Positions 19,901 through 27,943 of a stretch of 64,000 bases of DNA are shown here, one piece after another. The stretch spans positions 186,001 to 250,000 of the forward strand of contig CAWFUJ010000012.1 of the NCBI GenBank assembly GCA_963818985.1. The letters are read 5' to 3'. This DNA comes from JAFEDN01 sp963818985 (GTDB lineage Bacteria; Pseudomonadota; Gammaproteobacteria; Coxiellales; Coxiellaceae). Each line of letters starts with the position of its first letter. Position 1 is the stretch's first letter. Below the pieces are notes generated by a model, which was not told the DNA's origin, made no database searches, and was given only the letters and a program-made list of their open reading frames with translations. The position numbers and the translations under genes are program-made.

Positions 19901-21711
19901 TTAGTCCGGACAGTCGACTGCTTGTTTCAGCAAGTGATGATAGGACTGTCCGATTGTGGGATGTTGTTACTCAAACTATGGTAAGTGAACCATTAGTTGG
20001 GCATACAGGTCCTGTTAAAAGTATAGCGTTTAGCCCGGATGGTCAGTTGCTTATTTCAGGTGGTGATAAAACGACGCGATTGTGGAAGATAGGGAATCGA
20101 CAAAAAATAAGCAAGAAGCTGACCGGACATATGAGTGGTATCCAGAAGTTGGTATTTAGTCCTAATGGGAAAATACTCGCTTCAGGCGGTAGTGACTGCA
20201 CTATATGGTTATGGGATGTTGCTAGCCAGCGGGTGCTATGTGAGCCACTGCTCGGTCATACAGCTAGTGTTAGGAGTATAGTGTTTAGCCCAGATGGTGG
20301 ATTAATGGCTTCAGGTGGTAGAGATGGAAGAATACTGTTGTGGGATGTAGAGACCAAAACTGTCTTAAAGCAAATGACTGGTCACGAAGTAGTGGGGGAC
20401 TTCGGGGTAGAAAGTTTAGTATTTGATCCTAGTGGCCAGATTTTAGCTTCGGCTGGGGGTGATGATGCGACTGCACGATTATGGGATATTACAATTACAA
20501 CTGATACCCTGTTAGGCGTGCTAAAGGGAAAGATAGGTAGTGTATGGAGTGTTGCATTTAGTCCCGATGGAAAAATTTTAGCCATTGCCGGAGGCAGTAA
20601 TGTTTTCGTAGAACTATGGGATGTCGCCACGCGGACACCATTGAATAAATCACTGAGTGAGAAACCAAATGATGCACGCCCAACCTATCTGACTAATAAA
20701 AAACATGAATATACCTATTATAACAATCAAGGTGGAATTTATGTGACCGAGTTGGCTTTTAGCCGTGATAGTTGTTTATATCTAGGCCAGCATAATTTGC
20801 GCTCAGCCAGTCGATGGAACTTTAACACTCGCACAATTGCACAAGAATTACCTGAAAGTGAACTGAAGAGTGAAAGTGGATTCGATAGTCAAGATGATGG
20901 CTGGAATAAAATGGTGTTTGATACTACAGGTCAATATATAGCATGTACCAACGATAGAGGTGTGCACCTATGGGACATAACTAAACGTCGCTACATTCAG
21001 ATCATACATGGCCAAACTAAAGTAAATAGCATGGCTTTTTCTCCACATGTGATACACCCTCAGCAGAAGCCGGGTGAATATCTGTTGGCATTAGGGGATG
21101 ACGCTGGAGTAGTCAGCTTTTGGACAATATCACACAGCAGTGTGAATGCACGGTTTTTAGATATGCCAGTACAGCCCATGATGGTGTTAGGCGCTATAGG
21201 TACACAACTTAAAAGCTGCCATTTGAATCAGCAAAGTCAAGGTTTACTAGAACAAGCAGGTGCTGAAGTAAACGAAGTGAATTTAATAAAAGACGATGTA
21301 CCTGAAGTATTGCTACCTCCGTCACAATCCACTGCAAACACTGTTAATACGGCTTCAACCACGACAGCAAGCATATTGATTCATGAGCAATCATCGGCGT
21401 CTGAAGCCAAAGAAAGGAAATTCAAAGAATCTCCGCCCCCGCTCAAAAAAACGCAGTCTGATTCTATCTCAATCACTTCAACAAGCATGATGTATTCCAC
21501 AAGCATCCCAAAACCCGAACTTGTCCCTTTAACGAATCAGCCTAGCTTAACAACGCCCTTGCTATCGGTCACTACCGGATTGACCACTTCTGGTGGTCCC
21601 GGATTGCTGGCCCCGAGACGAACTACTACCTCAATCAGTCCGGTCGTCAATCTGTCATCGCCACCCAATGACAATGGCAACTGTCTATCCAATTGTGGGA
21701 GGTGTTACTGA
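16972..21711 (+). CDS. NACHT-pentapeptide-WD40 STAND protein, copy 2
   Basis: A 1,579-residue paralogue of the preceding gene. The NACHT head is nearly identical (Walker A KAPGGAGKST about 111-120, Walker B LLIADGYDEI about 194-203), and the helical region carries a Lys/Glu-rich insertion near 340-385. Pentapeptide repeats follow at about 695-745. The WD40 region (about 755-1395) is of another subtype: blades read VAFSPDGxxLASG and VRLWDVAT, unlike the AWD-type blades of its neighbours. The tail is Ser/Thr-rich and ends in NCLSNCGRCY. It probably works as a STAND sensor-switch, but the different propeller implies a different ligand. Start: AAGGA ten bases before the ATG. Confidence 0.85.
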   Translation: MRDLLPEKNSESLSTLVAPSSQAPTKEEKYPLPKTAQLAGYPVKSGVKFTAARKLQALRQHVLEDPEISAELAYYVPPNGQSSALSTQSEPLQPWIEKEFLHSDARVLLLKAPGGAGKSTFNRHLLRQLWQDSDWAEWKPSEVPPTASVPIFIPLGSSQVNPKRLLVFLSNLPEPLESFTDEEINVLKEDYNMLLIADGYDEIPGGGKLNLYDVNGLDRYAGRVKLLISSRDFIGRENVESYQLVPHHKDTGRAEYRYYRERFVSPFTELQIADYLERYLSKNKDRTDITLWSDVVTYQKHFKALPELQPLITAPFLLWIAAEALPTIVQGVELELKETQEKEPRREEKSRKKEPDIETKSSTQRERKMEVKKELKDSKASPISLKKTRKEITCLRLYAQFMEQWFHRQAEKAVSAKELLEDPEALLGAAGMIAVQTTTGVSGDLLAAEYLKQAYRQFCQLFANYLQASNRISVQYPAESKRRGRLVGEQKEGETHAETSESTDSDLSWSAELFGTSSKDWQHVRKGCPLRQSAAHEHQFLHASLIDYFVATISVEQRTVFSEEKPVEKEEKDKSLVTTPSSLQKSEPKISRPIKSTMTLKSETALIPTTAEPIKSKNRKPRLAPPPDPASQRLLDQKTIGFRVDELKEQPGKSQHYLDLIERSKIDHTESAAFAASNAATVLNCGNVSFSYRSWAGVKLPGADLSYSVLANSDLRHANLRGACLSHTIVNGLNLQGADLQDVEWGEQPKLELKQDVIAIAHHPAKPWLALVHGERIMGSSTLEIRYRDSRKLIGKPILSETATSNATFSHNGRLLAYGSKDNKVYLWKVDTQEALGNPLIGHTSYITSVAFSPDDKYLASASNDRIVWLWSVATQTVLGKLSGIADSRSVAFSPDGRYLASGGKTVQFWDILTRTPLGDPPSGQIQWIQSLAFSPDGQYLAAGCRSGELWLWNVATRKVSCQPLSDHISSINSVVFSPDSRLLVSASDDRTVRLWDVVTQTMVSEPLVGHTGPVKSIAFSPDGQLLISGGDKTTRLWKIGNRQKISKKLTGHMSGIQKLVFSPNGKILASGGSDCTIWLWDVASQRVLCEPLLGHTASVRSIVFSPDGGLMASGGRDGRILLWDVETKTVLKQMTGHEVVGDFGVESLVFDPSGQILASAGGDDATARLWDITITTDTLLGVLKGKIGSVWSVAFSPDGKILAIAGGSNVFVELWDVATRTPLNKSLSEKPNDARPTYLTNKKHEYTYYNNQGGIYVTELAFSRDSCLYLGQHNLRSASRWNFNTRTIAQELPESELKSESGFDSQDDGWNKMVFDTTGQYIACTNDRGVHLWDITKRRYIQIIHGQTKVNSMAFSPHVIHPQQKPGEYLLALGDDAGVVSFWTISHSSVNARFLDMPVQPMMVLGAIGTQLKSCHLNQQSQGLLEQAGAEVNEVNLIKDDVPEVLLPPSQSTANTVNTASTTTASILIHEQSSASEAKERKFKESPPPLKKTQSDSISITSTSMMYSTSIPKPELVPLTNQPSLTTPLLSVTTGLTTSGGPGLLAPRRTTTSISPVVNLSSPPNDNGNCLSNCGRCY

Positions 21712-21798
21712 GTGGACACTATCTGTTGGCAAATAGCCCATTGTGACTGATCGCGGGGTCTAAGGGCCAACTCACAACAACAATTAAGGAGAATTTTT

Positions 21799-24700
21799 AT
21801 GCGACCTGTTACGGAAAAAACCACAACGACTGAATCTACTTCGGTGACATCTTCATCAGGTATTTCTACCAAAGAAGAAAAATACCCACTGCGCGAAACT
21901 AAAATCATCCAACCGACAGGTTATCCCGCCAGCAGTGGCGCAAAGCTCACTGCGGCTCACAAGTTGCAGGCGCTGCGTCAGCACGTATTGGAAGACCCAG
22001 AGATCAGCGCAGAATTGGCGTATTATGTCCCGCCAAATGGGCAGTCGTCGGCACTGAGCACTCAGTCTGAGGCGTTGCGGCCGTGGATTGAGAAAGAGTT
22101 TTTGCACAGCAATGCACGTGTGCTGCTGCTCAAAGCGCCGGGTGGGGCAGGCAAGAGCACGTTTAATCGTCATTTGCTGCGTCAATTATGGCAGGATCCA
22201 GCGTGGGCCGAATGGAAGCTGGGTGAAGTTCCACCTGCCGCTTCTGTACCGTTATTTATTCCATTGGGTTCCAGTCAGGTTAATCCCAAACGATTATTAG
22301 CATTTTTAAGTACTTTACCCGAACCGTTGGAATCGTTTACCGATGAAGAAATCAATGTGCTGAAAGAAGATTATCATATGCTGCTGATTGCCGATGGCTA
22401 TGATGAAATTCCCAGCGGCGGCAAACTCAATCTCTACGATGTGAACGGTTTAGATCGTTATGCGGGTCGAGTTAAACTTTTAATCAGCAGCCGGGATTTT
22501 ATAGGTCGTGAGAGTGTAGAAAGCTACCAACTAGTACCACATCACCAAGAGACGGGGAGGGCGGAATATCGTTATTACCGCGAACGCTTTGTATCGCCGT
22601 TTACCGAGTCGCAAATGGCGGCTTACTTAGAACGCTATTTAGCTAAAAATAAAGATCGCACCGACATCAGCCTGTGGACGGATGTGGCCACCTATCAAAA
22701 ACATTTCAAAGCGCTGCCGGAATTACAGCCACTGATCACTGCTCCATTTTTATTATGGATTGCGGCGGAAGCCTTGCCGACGATAGTGCAAGGGGTGAAG
22801 TTAGAGCTAAAAGAGACAGAAGAAAAAGAGCCGAAGCGAGAAGAAAAATCCCGGATAAAAGAACCAGACATTGAAACCAAAAATTCAACACAAAGAGAGC
22901 GCAAGATTGAGGTCAAGGACGAGTTAAAAGACAGTAAAGCCACTCCCATTTCGCTGCAAAAAACGCGCAAGGAAATTACCCGCTTGAGGTTGTATGCCCA
23001 GTTTATGGAGCAATGGTTCCATCGACAAGCTGAAAAAGCGGTAGCAGCTAAAGAATTATTAGAAAATCCTGAAGCCTTATTAGGCGAAGCAGGGATGATT
23101 GCTGTGCAAACTGCCACTGGTGTCAGTGGGGATTTGCTAGCGGCAGAATATTTAAAACAAGCGTATCGCCAATTTTGCCAATTGTTTGCCGATCATTTAC
23201 AAGCTTCGAATCGAATCAGCGTTCAATATCCGGCAGAAAGTAAACGCCGTGGTAGATTGGTTGTCGAACAAAAAGAAGGTGAAATCCATTCTGAAACTGT
23301 AGAGCCAGCTGATTTATCTTGGGCTACGGAATTATTTGGCACAACCAGCACTGATTGGCAACGAGTGCGAAAAGGCTGTCCATTACGCCAAAGCTTAGCC
23401 ACCGAACATCAATTTTTGCATGCTTCATTAATTGATTATTTTGTGGCAACGATTTCAGTGGAACAAACGGTCACTGTCTCTGAAGAGAAAACTTCAGAAA
23501 AAGAGGAAAAAGATGAAGATAAAGAAAAATTGCTAACAACGATCTCTTTACTTCAATCAGAACTTATCATCACTCCAACCAGTGAATCTAGAGTCTCTCC
23601 ACAGCCTGACACTGAAAGCACACCTCAACTTTCTACTACTGCAGAACCTACCACCCAAAGTAAAAGCCGAAAACCCCGTTTAGCTCCGCCACCTGATCCC
23701 GCTAGTCAACGATTACTAGATCAAAAAACAATTGGGTTCCGTGTGGATGAATTGAAAGAACAGCCGAAGAAAAAAGAACATTATGAGGATTTAATTGAGC
23801 GCTCTAAAACTGATGAAACCGTAGCCATTGGTTCTGCCAATGCCATTACTATTTTAAATGCGGCAGGTGAAAATTTATCGAGTCGTGATTTTAGAGACGT
23901 TCGTATTCCAGGCGCTGATCTCAGTGGAGCATTGCTGGATAGTACTAATTTTAGCAGTGCTGATTTATCTCAAGTATCGTTGCAAGGCACTTGGGCGTAT
24001 GGCATCAATTTGCAAGGAGCTAAGGTACAAGGCTTAAATTTTGGCGGAGAGGCTGTAATCCAGATAGAAGATCCAGTCAGCTGTTGTAGTGTTTCCTTTA
24101 ATGGAGAGCAGCTAGCGGTGGGAGTGGGTGAAAATATTTTATTATTTGAATTACTCACTCATCGCTTGTTACGTTGGTTAATGGGGCATACGGGCCAAGT
24201 AGAATCACTTGCTTGGGATCCAAGTGGTAAGTGGCTAGCCTCTGGAGGGCAAGACAATATTGTACGCGTGTGGGACCTTGATAATAAGTCTCAAGAACCA
24301 TTGATTGGTCATAAAGGAGCTGTGTATGCAGTTGATTGGGACTCACAAGGTAAGTGGCTGGCATCTGGCAGTGCAGATAAAACTGTGCGAGTTTGGAACT
24401 TGGTTTCAAAACGAGAAGTATATCAGTTTATTGGACATATAGGGCCTGTGTATTCATTAAGTTGGAATCCACAAAACCAGTATCTCGCTTCAGCCAGTTG
24501 TCAAGAACCGAAACACGATTCGCCTATAGATGTGAACTATTCAGTTCTTGTAAAAGAAAGAGTATTTGGTGGCTTAGAAAGATTGGATGTGAGGCGTGGT
24601 ATGCCTAACTCCCAGGTGAGTTACACCCTCAATACTACCGGAATAGCAGATATCATCATATGGGATATGGTTACGGGTAGGGGAACTTGTCAGATAAGAG

Positions 24701-26991
24701 ATACAGACACTATTTACTCAGTAGCTTGGCATCCATTGGGAGCACAATTCGCTTATTCTAGCGGCGATAGAATACGAATATGGCATATGGTTGAGCAGCG
24801 GCAAGTACGTCAACTGCAGCATGCTGATGATAAACAAGTCCTCACAATTGCATGGGATAAACAAGGGCAGCGAATTGCAAGTGGCTCTCATGATGGAAAC
24901 ATATTAATATGGGATGTGGCGACAGGTAAGGAATTGCGTCAACTGAGAGGTCATACGAATAATTTAAGATCAGTTGCTTGGATGGGGGCGGAACAGCTTA
25001 CCTCCACGAGCTATGATAACACAGTAAGAGTTTGGGATATCACTGTAAAGGAACTGCATGAATTTAACGGGCATGGTTTTGGTCGTGTGGACTCGTTAGC
25101 CTGGGATGCAAAAGGTGAACGGCTCGCTTCTGCTGGAAGCGATAAAACTGCTCGAATATGGGATGCAATGACAGGAAAAGAAATTGTTCAATTGCTTGCA
25201 CAAGAAAACCGGGTTACTGCTGTTGCCTGGGATAGACAAGGGAAACGACTTGCCACCAGCGGTGGAAATATACACTTAGGAGGAGATAATACCGTATGTG
25301 TATGGGATATGGCTACTGGTGCAGAAGTTCAAAGGTTCAAGGGACATATAGATTTTGTAAATACTGTTGACTGGGACATAAAAGGAGAGCAGCTTGCTTC
25401 TGGGAGTGATGATAAGACAATAAGAATCTGGAATTTAACCCTTTGTAAGGAAACTAGTCTACTTCTCGGGCATACTAGTGCTGTTAATGCAGTTGTATGG
25501 GATGCACAAGGTAAACTTCTGGCTTCAGGCAGCTCCGATAATACGATACGCTTATGGGATGTGGCAATGGAGAAAGAAATTTACGTGTTTAGAGGGCATA
25601 CTCATTATGTGAATGCAGTTGTTTGGGGTATGCAAGAAAATCAGCTTGCCTCCGGTAGTTGGGATAATAGTGTGCGACTTTGGGATATAAACACACGCAA
25701 AGAAGTTCGAAAATTCACAGGGCATTTGGATCACGTACTTGCGATTGCCTGGGAATGCGAAGGGAAGCGGTTAGCGTCAGGGAGTAAGGATAAAACTGTA
25801 CGAGTTTGGGATACAACTAGTGGTCAGATGCTATCAATTTTTTATTTTCCCGATGTTATTTATGCCCTTGCATGGCAAGCAAACGCTTCAGGTTCAGCGT
25901 TGGCAATAGCATTTGGGAGCAGCATTGCATGCTATCAGTTTAATATAAAGGAAGTCTTGCCTCGCTTACAATGGATGTCGGCTAAGAAAATTCCTTTATG
26001 GTTGACTGGAGCCAAATTGACTGATGCTATCGGACTGGATTCCATGAGCACTGCTCTCTTGCAACAACAAGATGGTGTCATCGGTTTACCCAGGGAAACG
26101 ATCACCATGAGTAAAGAAGAACAACATTTCTATTTGGGCGAAGAAAAACATCCGTATGATTATAGCTTTCTACTAGGTGTGTGCTATCGATATGGATATG
26201 GTCGACCAATTCAATATAAAAAAGCACTAGCTCTTTGTATGGAACCTGCTCGCCAAGGCCATGCGCGTGCGCAATTATATATAGGAATGGCTTACTATGG
26301 AGCAATGATAGAGGCAGCAGAATATCTTGCACGGGCTTTTATAGAAATAAAAAAACAAGCACAATCAAAACGAGATGCTTGGGCAGCTTATGTCATTGCT
26401 GACATATATAAATTTGGTAAAGGTATCGAGAAAGACCAGAAAGAAGCAGACTTTTGGTACCGAGTAGCAACTCCGCTACTAGTTAAAGCTGCTCAAAAGG
26501 GTGTGCTACAAGCCCAAACCTGGTTAGGTCTTACTTTTCTAGTTGGTGACAGTGTGGAAAGAGATTCAAAAATGGCTTTAAATTTTTTCTCTCAAGCAGC
26601 TAAACAGGGGTTTGCAGGAGCACAAGCCCAATTAGGTAATTGCAATAAATACGGTATTGGTGTTAAAACCAACATTAAAGAAGCCATACGATGGTTTCAA
26701 CTAGCATCAGAGCAGGGCAGCCTTGAGTCAGGTGCCGAGTTGAAAGATTCTTTATCATCAATAGTGCCGTTATCAAAAAACCGGTATAAATTGATAACAA
26801 GGAACGTAGAAAAAATATCGCGGATATCTGTTCTTTTGAAGACTAATCAAGTCGATCCCCACCAGCGTTCACTCGCCTATTTAAGCTATTTACAAGAACC
26901 TTTGGAATCGTTTGCGGATGAGAAGGCATTTAATCGTGATGAAAGTAACTTGGATGAAGAAGAATCTTGTTGTCGATGTGCAATTTGTTAA
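21799..26991 (+). CDS. NACHT-pentapeptide-WD40-Sel1 STAND protein, copy 3, Cys-rich CaaX-like end
   Basis: A 1,730-residue paralogue. The NACHT head (Walker A KAPGGAGKST about 112-121; Walker B LLIADGYDEI about 195-204) and the Lys/Glu insertion match copy 2. Pentapeptide repeats lie at about 697-745 and AWD-type WD40 blades at about 750-1390. A Sel1/TPR-like solenoid follows (about 1450-1650, with GVCYRYGYGRPIQYKKAL and LGNCNKYGIGVKTNIKEAI). Beyond it, residues near 1685-1710 (VDPHQRSLAYLSYLQEPLES) repeat a piece of the NACHT domain itself (compare VNPKRLLAFLSTLPEPLES), a sign of recombination with another copy. The last residues are CCRCAIC followed by the stop, a sequence that fits a prenylation CaaX box with neighbouring cysteines. 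Confidence 0.85.
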   Translation: MRPVTEKTTTTESTSVTSSSGISTKEEKYPLRETKIIQPTGYPASSGAKLTAAHKLQALRQHVLEDPEISAELAYYVPPNGQSSALSTQSEALRPWIEKEFLHSNARVLLLKAPGGAGKSTFNRHLLRQLWQDPAWAEWKLGEVPPAASVPLFIPLGSSQVNPKRLLAFLSTLPEPLESFTDEEINVLKEDYHMLLIADGYDEIPSGGKLNLYDVNGLDRYAGRVKLLISSRDFIGRESVESYQLVPHHQETGRAEYRYYRERFVSPFTESQMAAYLERYLAKNKDRTDISLWTDVATYQKHFKALPELQPLITAPFLLWIAAEALPTIVQGVKLELKETEEKEPKREEKSRIKEPDIETKNSTQRERKIEVKDELKDSKATPISLQKTRKEITRLRLYAQFMEQWFHRQAEKAVAAKELLENPEALLGEAGMIAVQTATGVSGDLLAAEYLKQAYRQFCQLFADHLQASNRISVQYPAESKRRGRLVVEQKEGEIHSETVEPADLSWATELFGTTSTDWQRVRKGCPLRQSLATEHQFLHASLIDYFVATISVEQTVTVSEEKTSEKEEKDEDKEKLLTTISLLQSELIITPTSESRVSPQPDTESTPQLSTTAEPTTQSKSRKPRLAPPPDPASQRLLDQKTIGFRVDELKEQPKKKEHYEDLIERSKTDETVAIGSANAITILNAAGENLSSRDFRDVRIPGADLSGALLDSTNFSSADLSQVSLQGTWAYGINLQGAKVQGLNFGGEAVIQIEDPVSCCSVSFNGEQLAVGVGENILLFELLTHRLLRWLMGHTGQVESLAWDPSGKWLASGGQDNIVRVWDLDNKSQEPLIGHKGAVYAVDWDSQGKWLASGSADKTVRVWNLVSKREVYQFIGHIGPVYSLSWNPQNQYLASASCQEPKHDSPIDVNYSVLVKERVFGGLERLDVRRGMPNSQVSYTLNTTGIADIIIWDMVTGRGTCQIRDTDTIYSVAWHPLGAQFAYSSGDRIRIWHMVEQRQVRQLQHADDKQVLTIAWDKQGQRIASGSHDGNILIWDVATGKELRQLRGHTNNLRSVAWMGAEQLTSTSYDNTVRVWDITVKELHEFNGHGFGRVDSLAWDAKGERLASAGSDKTARIWDAMTGKEIVQLLAQENRVTAVAWDRQGKRLATSGGNIHLGGDNTVCVWDMATGAEVQRFKGHIDFVNTVDWDIKGEQLASGSDDKTIRIWNLTLCKETSLLLGHTSAVNAVVWDAQGKLLASGSSDNTIRLWDVAMEKEIYVFRGHTHYVNAVVWGMQENQLASGSWDNSVRLWDINTRKEVRKFTGHLDHVLAIAWECEGKRLASGSKDKTVRVWDTTSGQMLSIFYFPDVIYALAWQANASGSALAIAFGSSIACYQFNIKEVLPRLQWMSAKKIPLWLTGAKLTDAIGLDSMSTALLQQQDGVIGLPRETITMSKEEQHFYLGEEKHPYDYSFLLGVCYRYGYGRPIQYKKALALCMEPARQGHARAQLYIGMAYYGAMIEAAEYLARAFIEIKKQAQSKRDAWAAYVIADIYKFGKGIEKDQKEADFWYRVATPLLVKAAQKGVLQAQTWLGLTFLVGDSVERDSKMALNFFSQAAKQGFAGAQAQLGNCNKYGIGVKTNIKEAIRWFQLASEQGSLESGAELKDSLSSIVPLSKNRYKLITRNVEKISRISVLLKTNQVDPHQRSLAYLSYLQEPLESFADEKAFNRDESNLDEEESCCRCAIC

Positions 26992-27020
26992 GGCCGTTAA
27001 CTTAAGACAAGGAGGAAGTT

Positions 27021-27223
27021 ATGCATTATTCATCTTCAATGACTTCTACAACTTTAGTTTCCAAATTATCACAAGAGATTTATCTACCAAGAAAATTACT
27101 GGTTACTCTGCCAGTAGTGGAGTTCAATTCACTGATCAACAATCAGTGGGTCTTAATAAAATGAGGAGAAACGAAAAAACTATTCAAAAAATCCCTGCCA
27201 ATGAAATGGACTCACCTCTTTAA
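27021..27223 (+). pseudogene. Decayed 5' remnant of a fifth NACHT-family gene
   Basis: A good ribosome site (AAGGAGGAAGTT) precedes an ATG at 27021 whose frame starts MHYSSSMTSTTLVSKLSQEI, a Ser/Thr-rich leader like those of the NACHT genes. After about 25 codons the similarity moves to the next frame, which reads KITGYSASSGVQFTDQQ and matches the TGYPASSGAKLTAAHK leader of copy 3. The frame ends at 27223 and the IS1111-type element begins just after. So this is the start of another family member, frameshifted and cut off. The NACHT fragment fused to the end of copy 3 may be from the same lost gene. Confidence 0.55.
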
Positions 27224-27278
27224 TCCGGCGTCATAATGCGCCAAAATGTTTTTTTAAACTTTTAAAGGAGGTAAGTCC

Positions 27279-27454
27279 ATGACAAATATTACAATATTGG
27301 GTATTGATTTGGCAAAGAATGTTTTTGAGCTCTGCGGGTTAGGGACGGCTGGTGAGGTCGTATATACCCGTACGGTTAAGCACAAAGACTTCTTCCGGCT
27401 GGTCTGTCAGTTAGATGTGAAAGCAGTGGCGATGGAAGCTTGTGGGAGCGCTCA
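27279..27454 (+). CDS. IS1111-type transposase, 5' exon
   Basis: The N-terminal 58 residues and two further bases of a DEDD (RuvC-like) transposase: GIDLAKNVFELCG carries the first catalytic Asp and AVAMEACGSA the conserved Glu region. The start has a strong site (AAAGGAGG, eight bases before ATG). The reading frame breaks exactly at 27455, where the group II intron begins with GTGCG, and resumes at 29395; joining gives EACGSAHHW, the family's conserved motif, and an open frame of 349 residues. The gene is therefore probably functional after RNA splicing. Confidence 0.85.
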
Positions 27455-27943
27455 GTGCGTCAGGAAAAGGCATATTTATCTGGTGAGTGAAAGTCTCACA
27501 TGGGAAGGGGGAGTCAGCCCCACCCAGTAGCGAGTCTTGCGTTGCAGGAGGTAACGAATGTGACGAAGCGTAGACAGCGAAATCATCGAGCCGAAATCGC
27601 GTGAACGTTATTTCAGCCCCGAAAGCACAGTGTTGTCGTTGGCCGATGCTCTTGGGCGAGCAGCAGGCAATAAGTCAATGGTAGGTAAGACTGGCGAAGG
27701 TGAATCCAAGATTGACTCAGCACCGGGGTCGTAGACGTTGGCGAGATGATAGAGATAAATAGAGCAACCTGAGAAGTCCTCAAAACTCTCCAGGAAGGAG
27801 TATCGAGAGTACAAGTGGAGCAACACTCCACGAGGCCGAAGAAATGGTTTTGAGGATGGCTGAATCGACCGTAGTAGCAGGGAATCGGCTAATCCCCGAG
27901 GAGCGAAGGGTCGGTGGATTTAACCGAGCGTAAAGGAGAAACC

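Noticed and set aside
27608..27831. Minus-strand frames of about 70 codons inside the intron
   Set aside because: They lie in the structured ribozyme RNA (domains I-IV), where open frames arise by chance.
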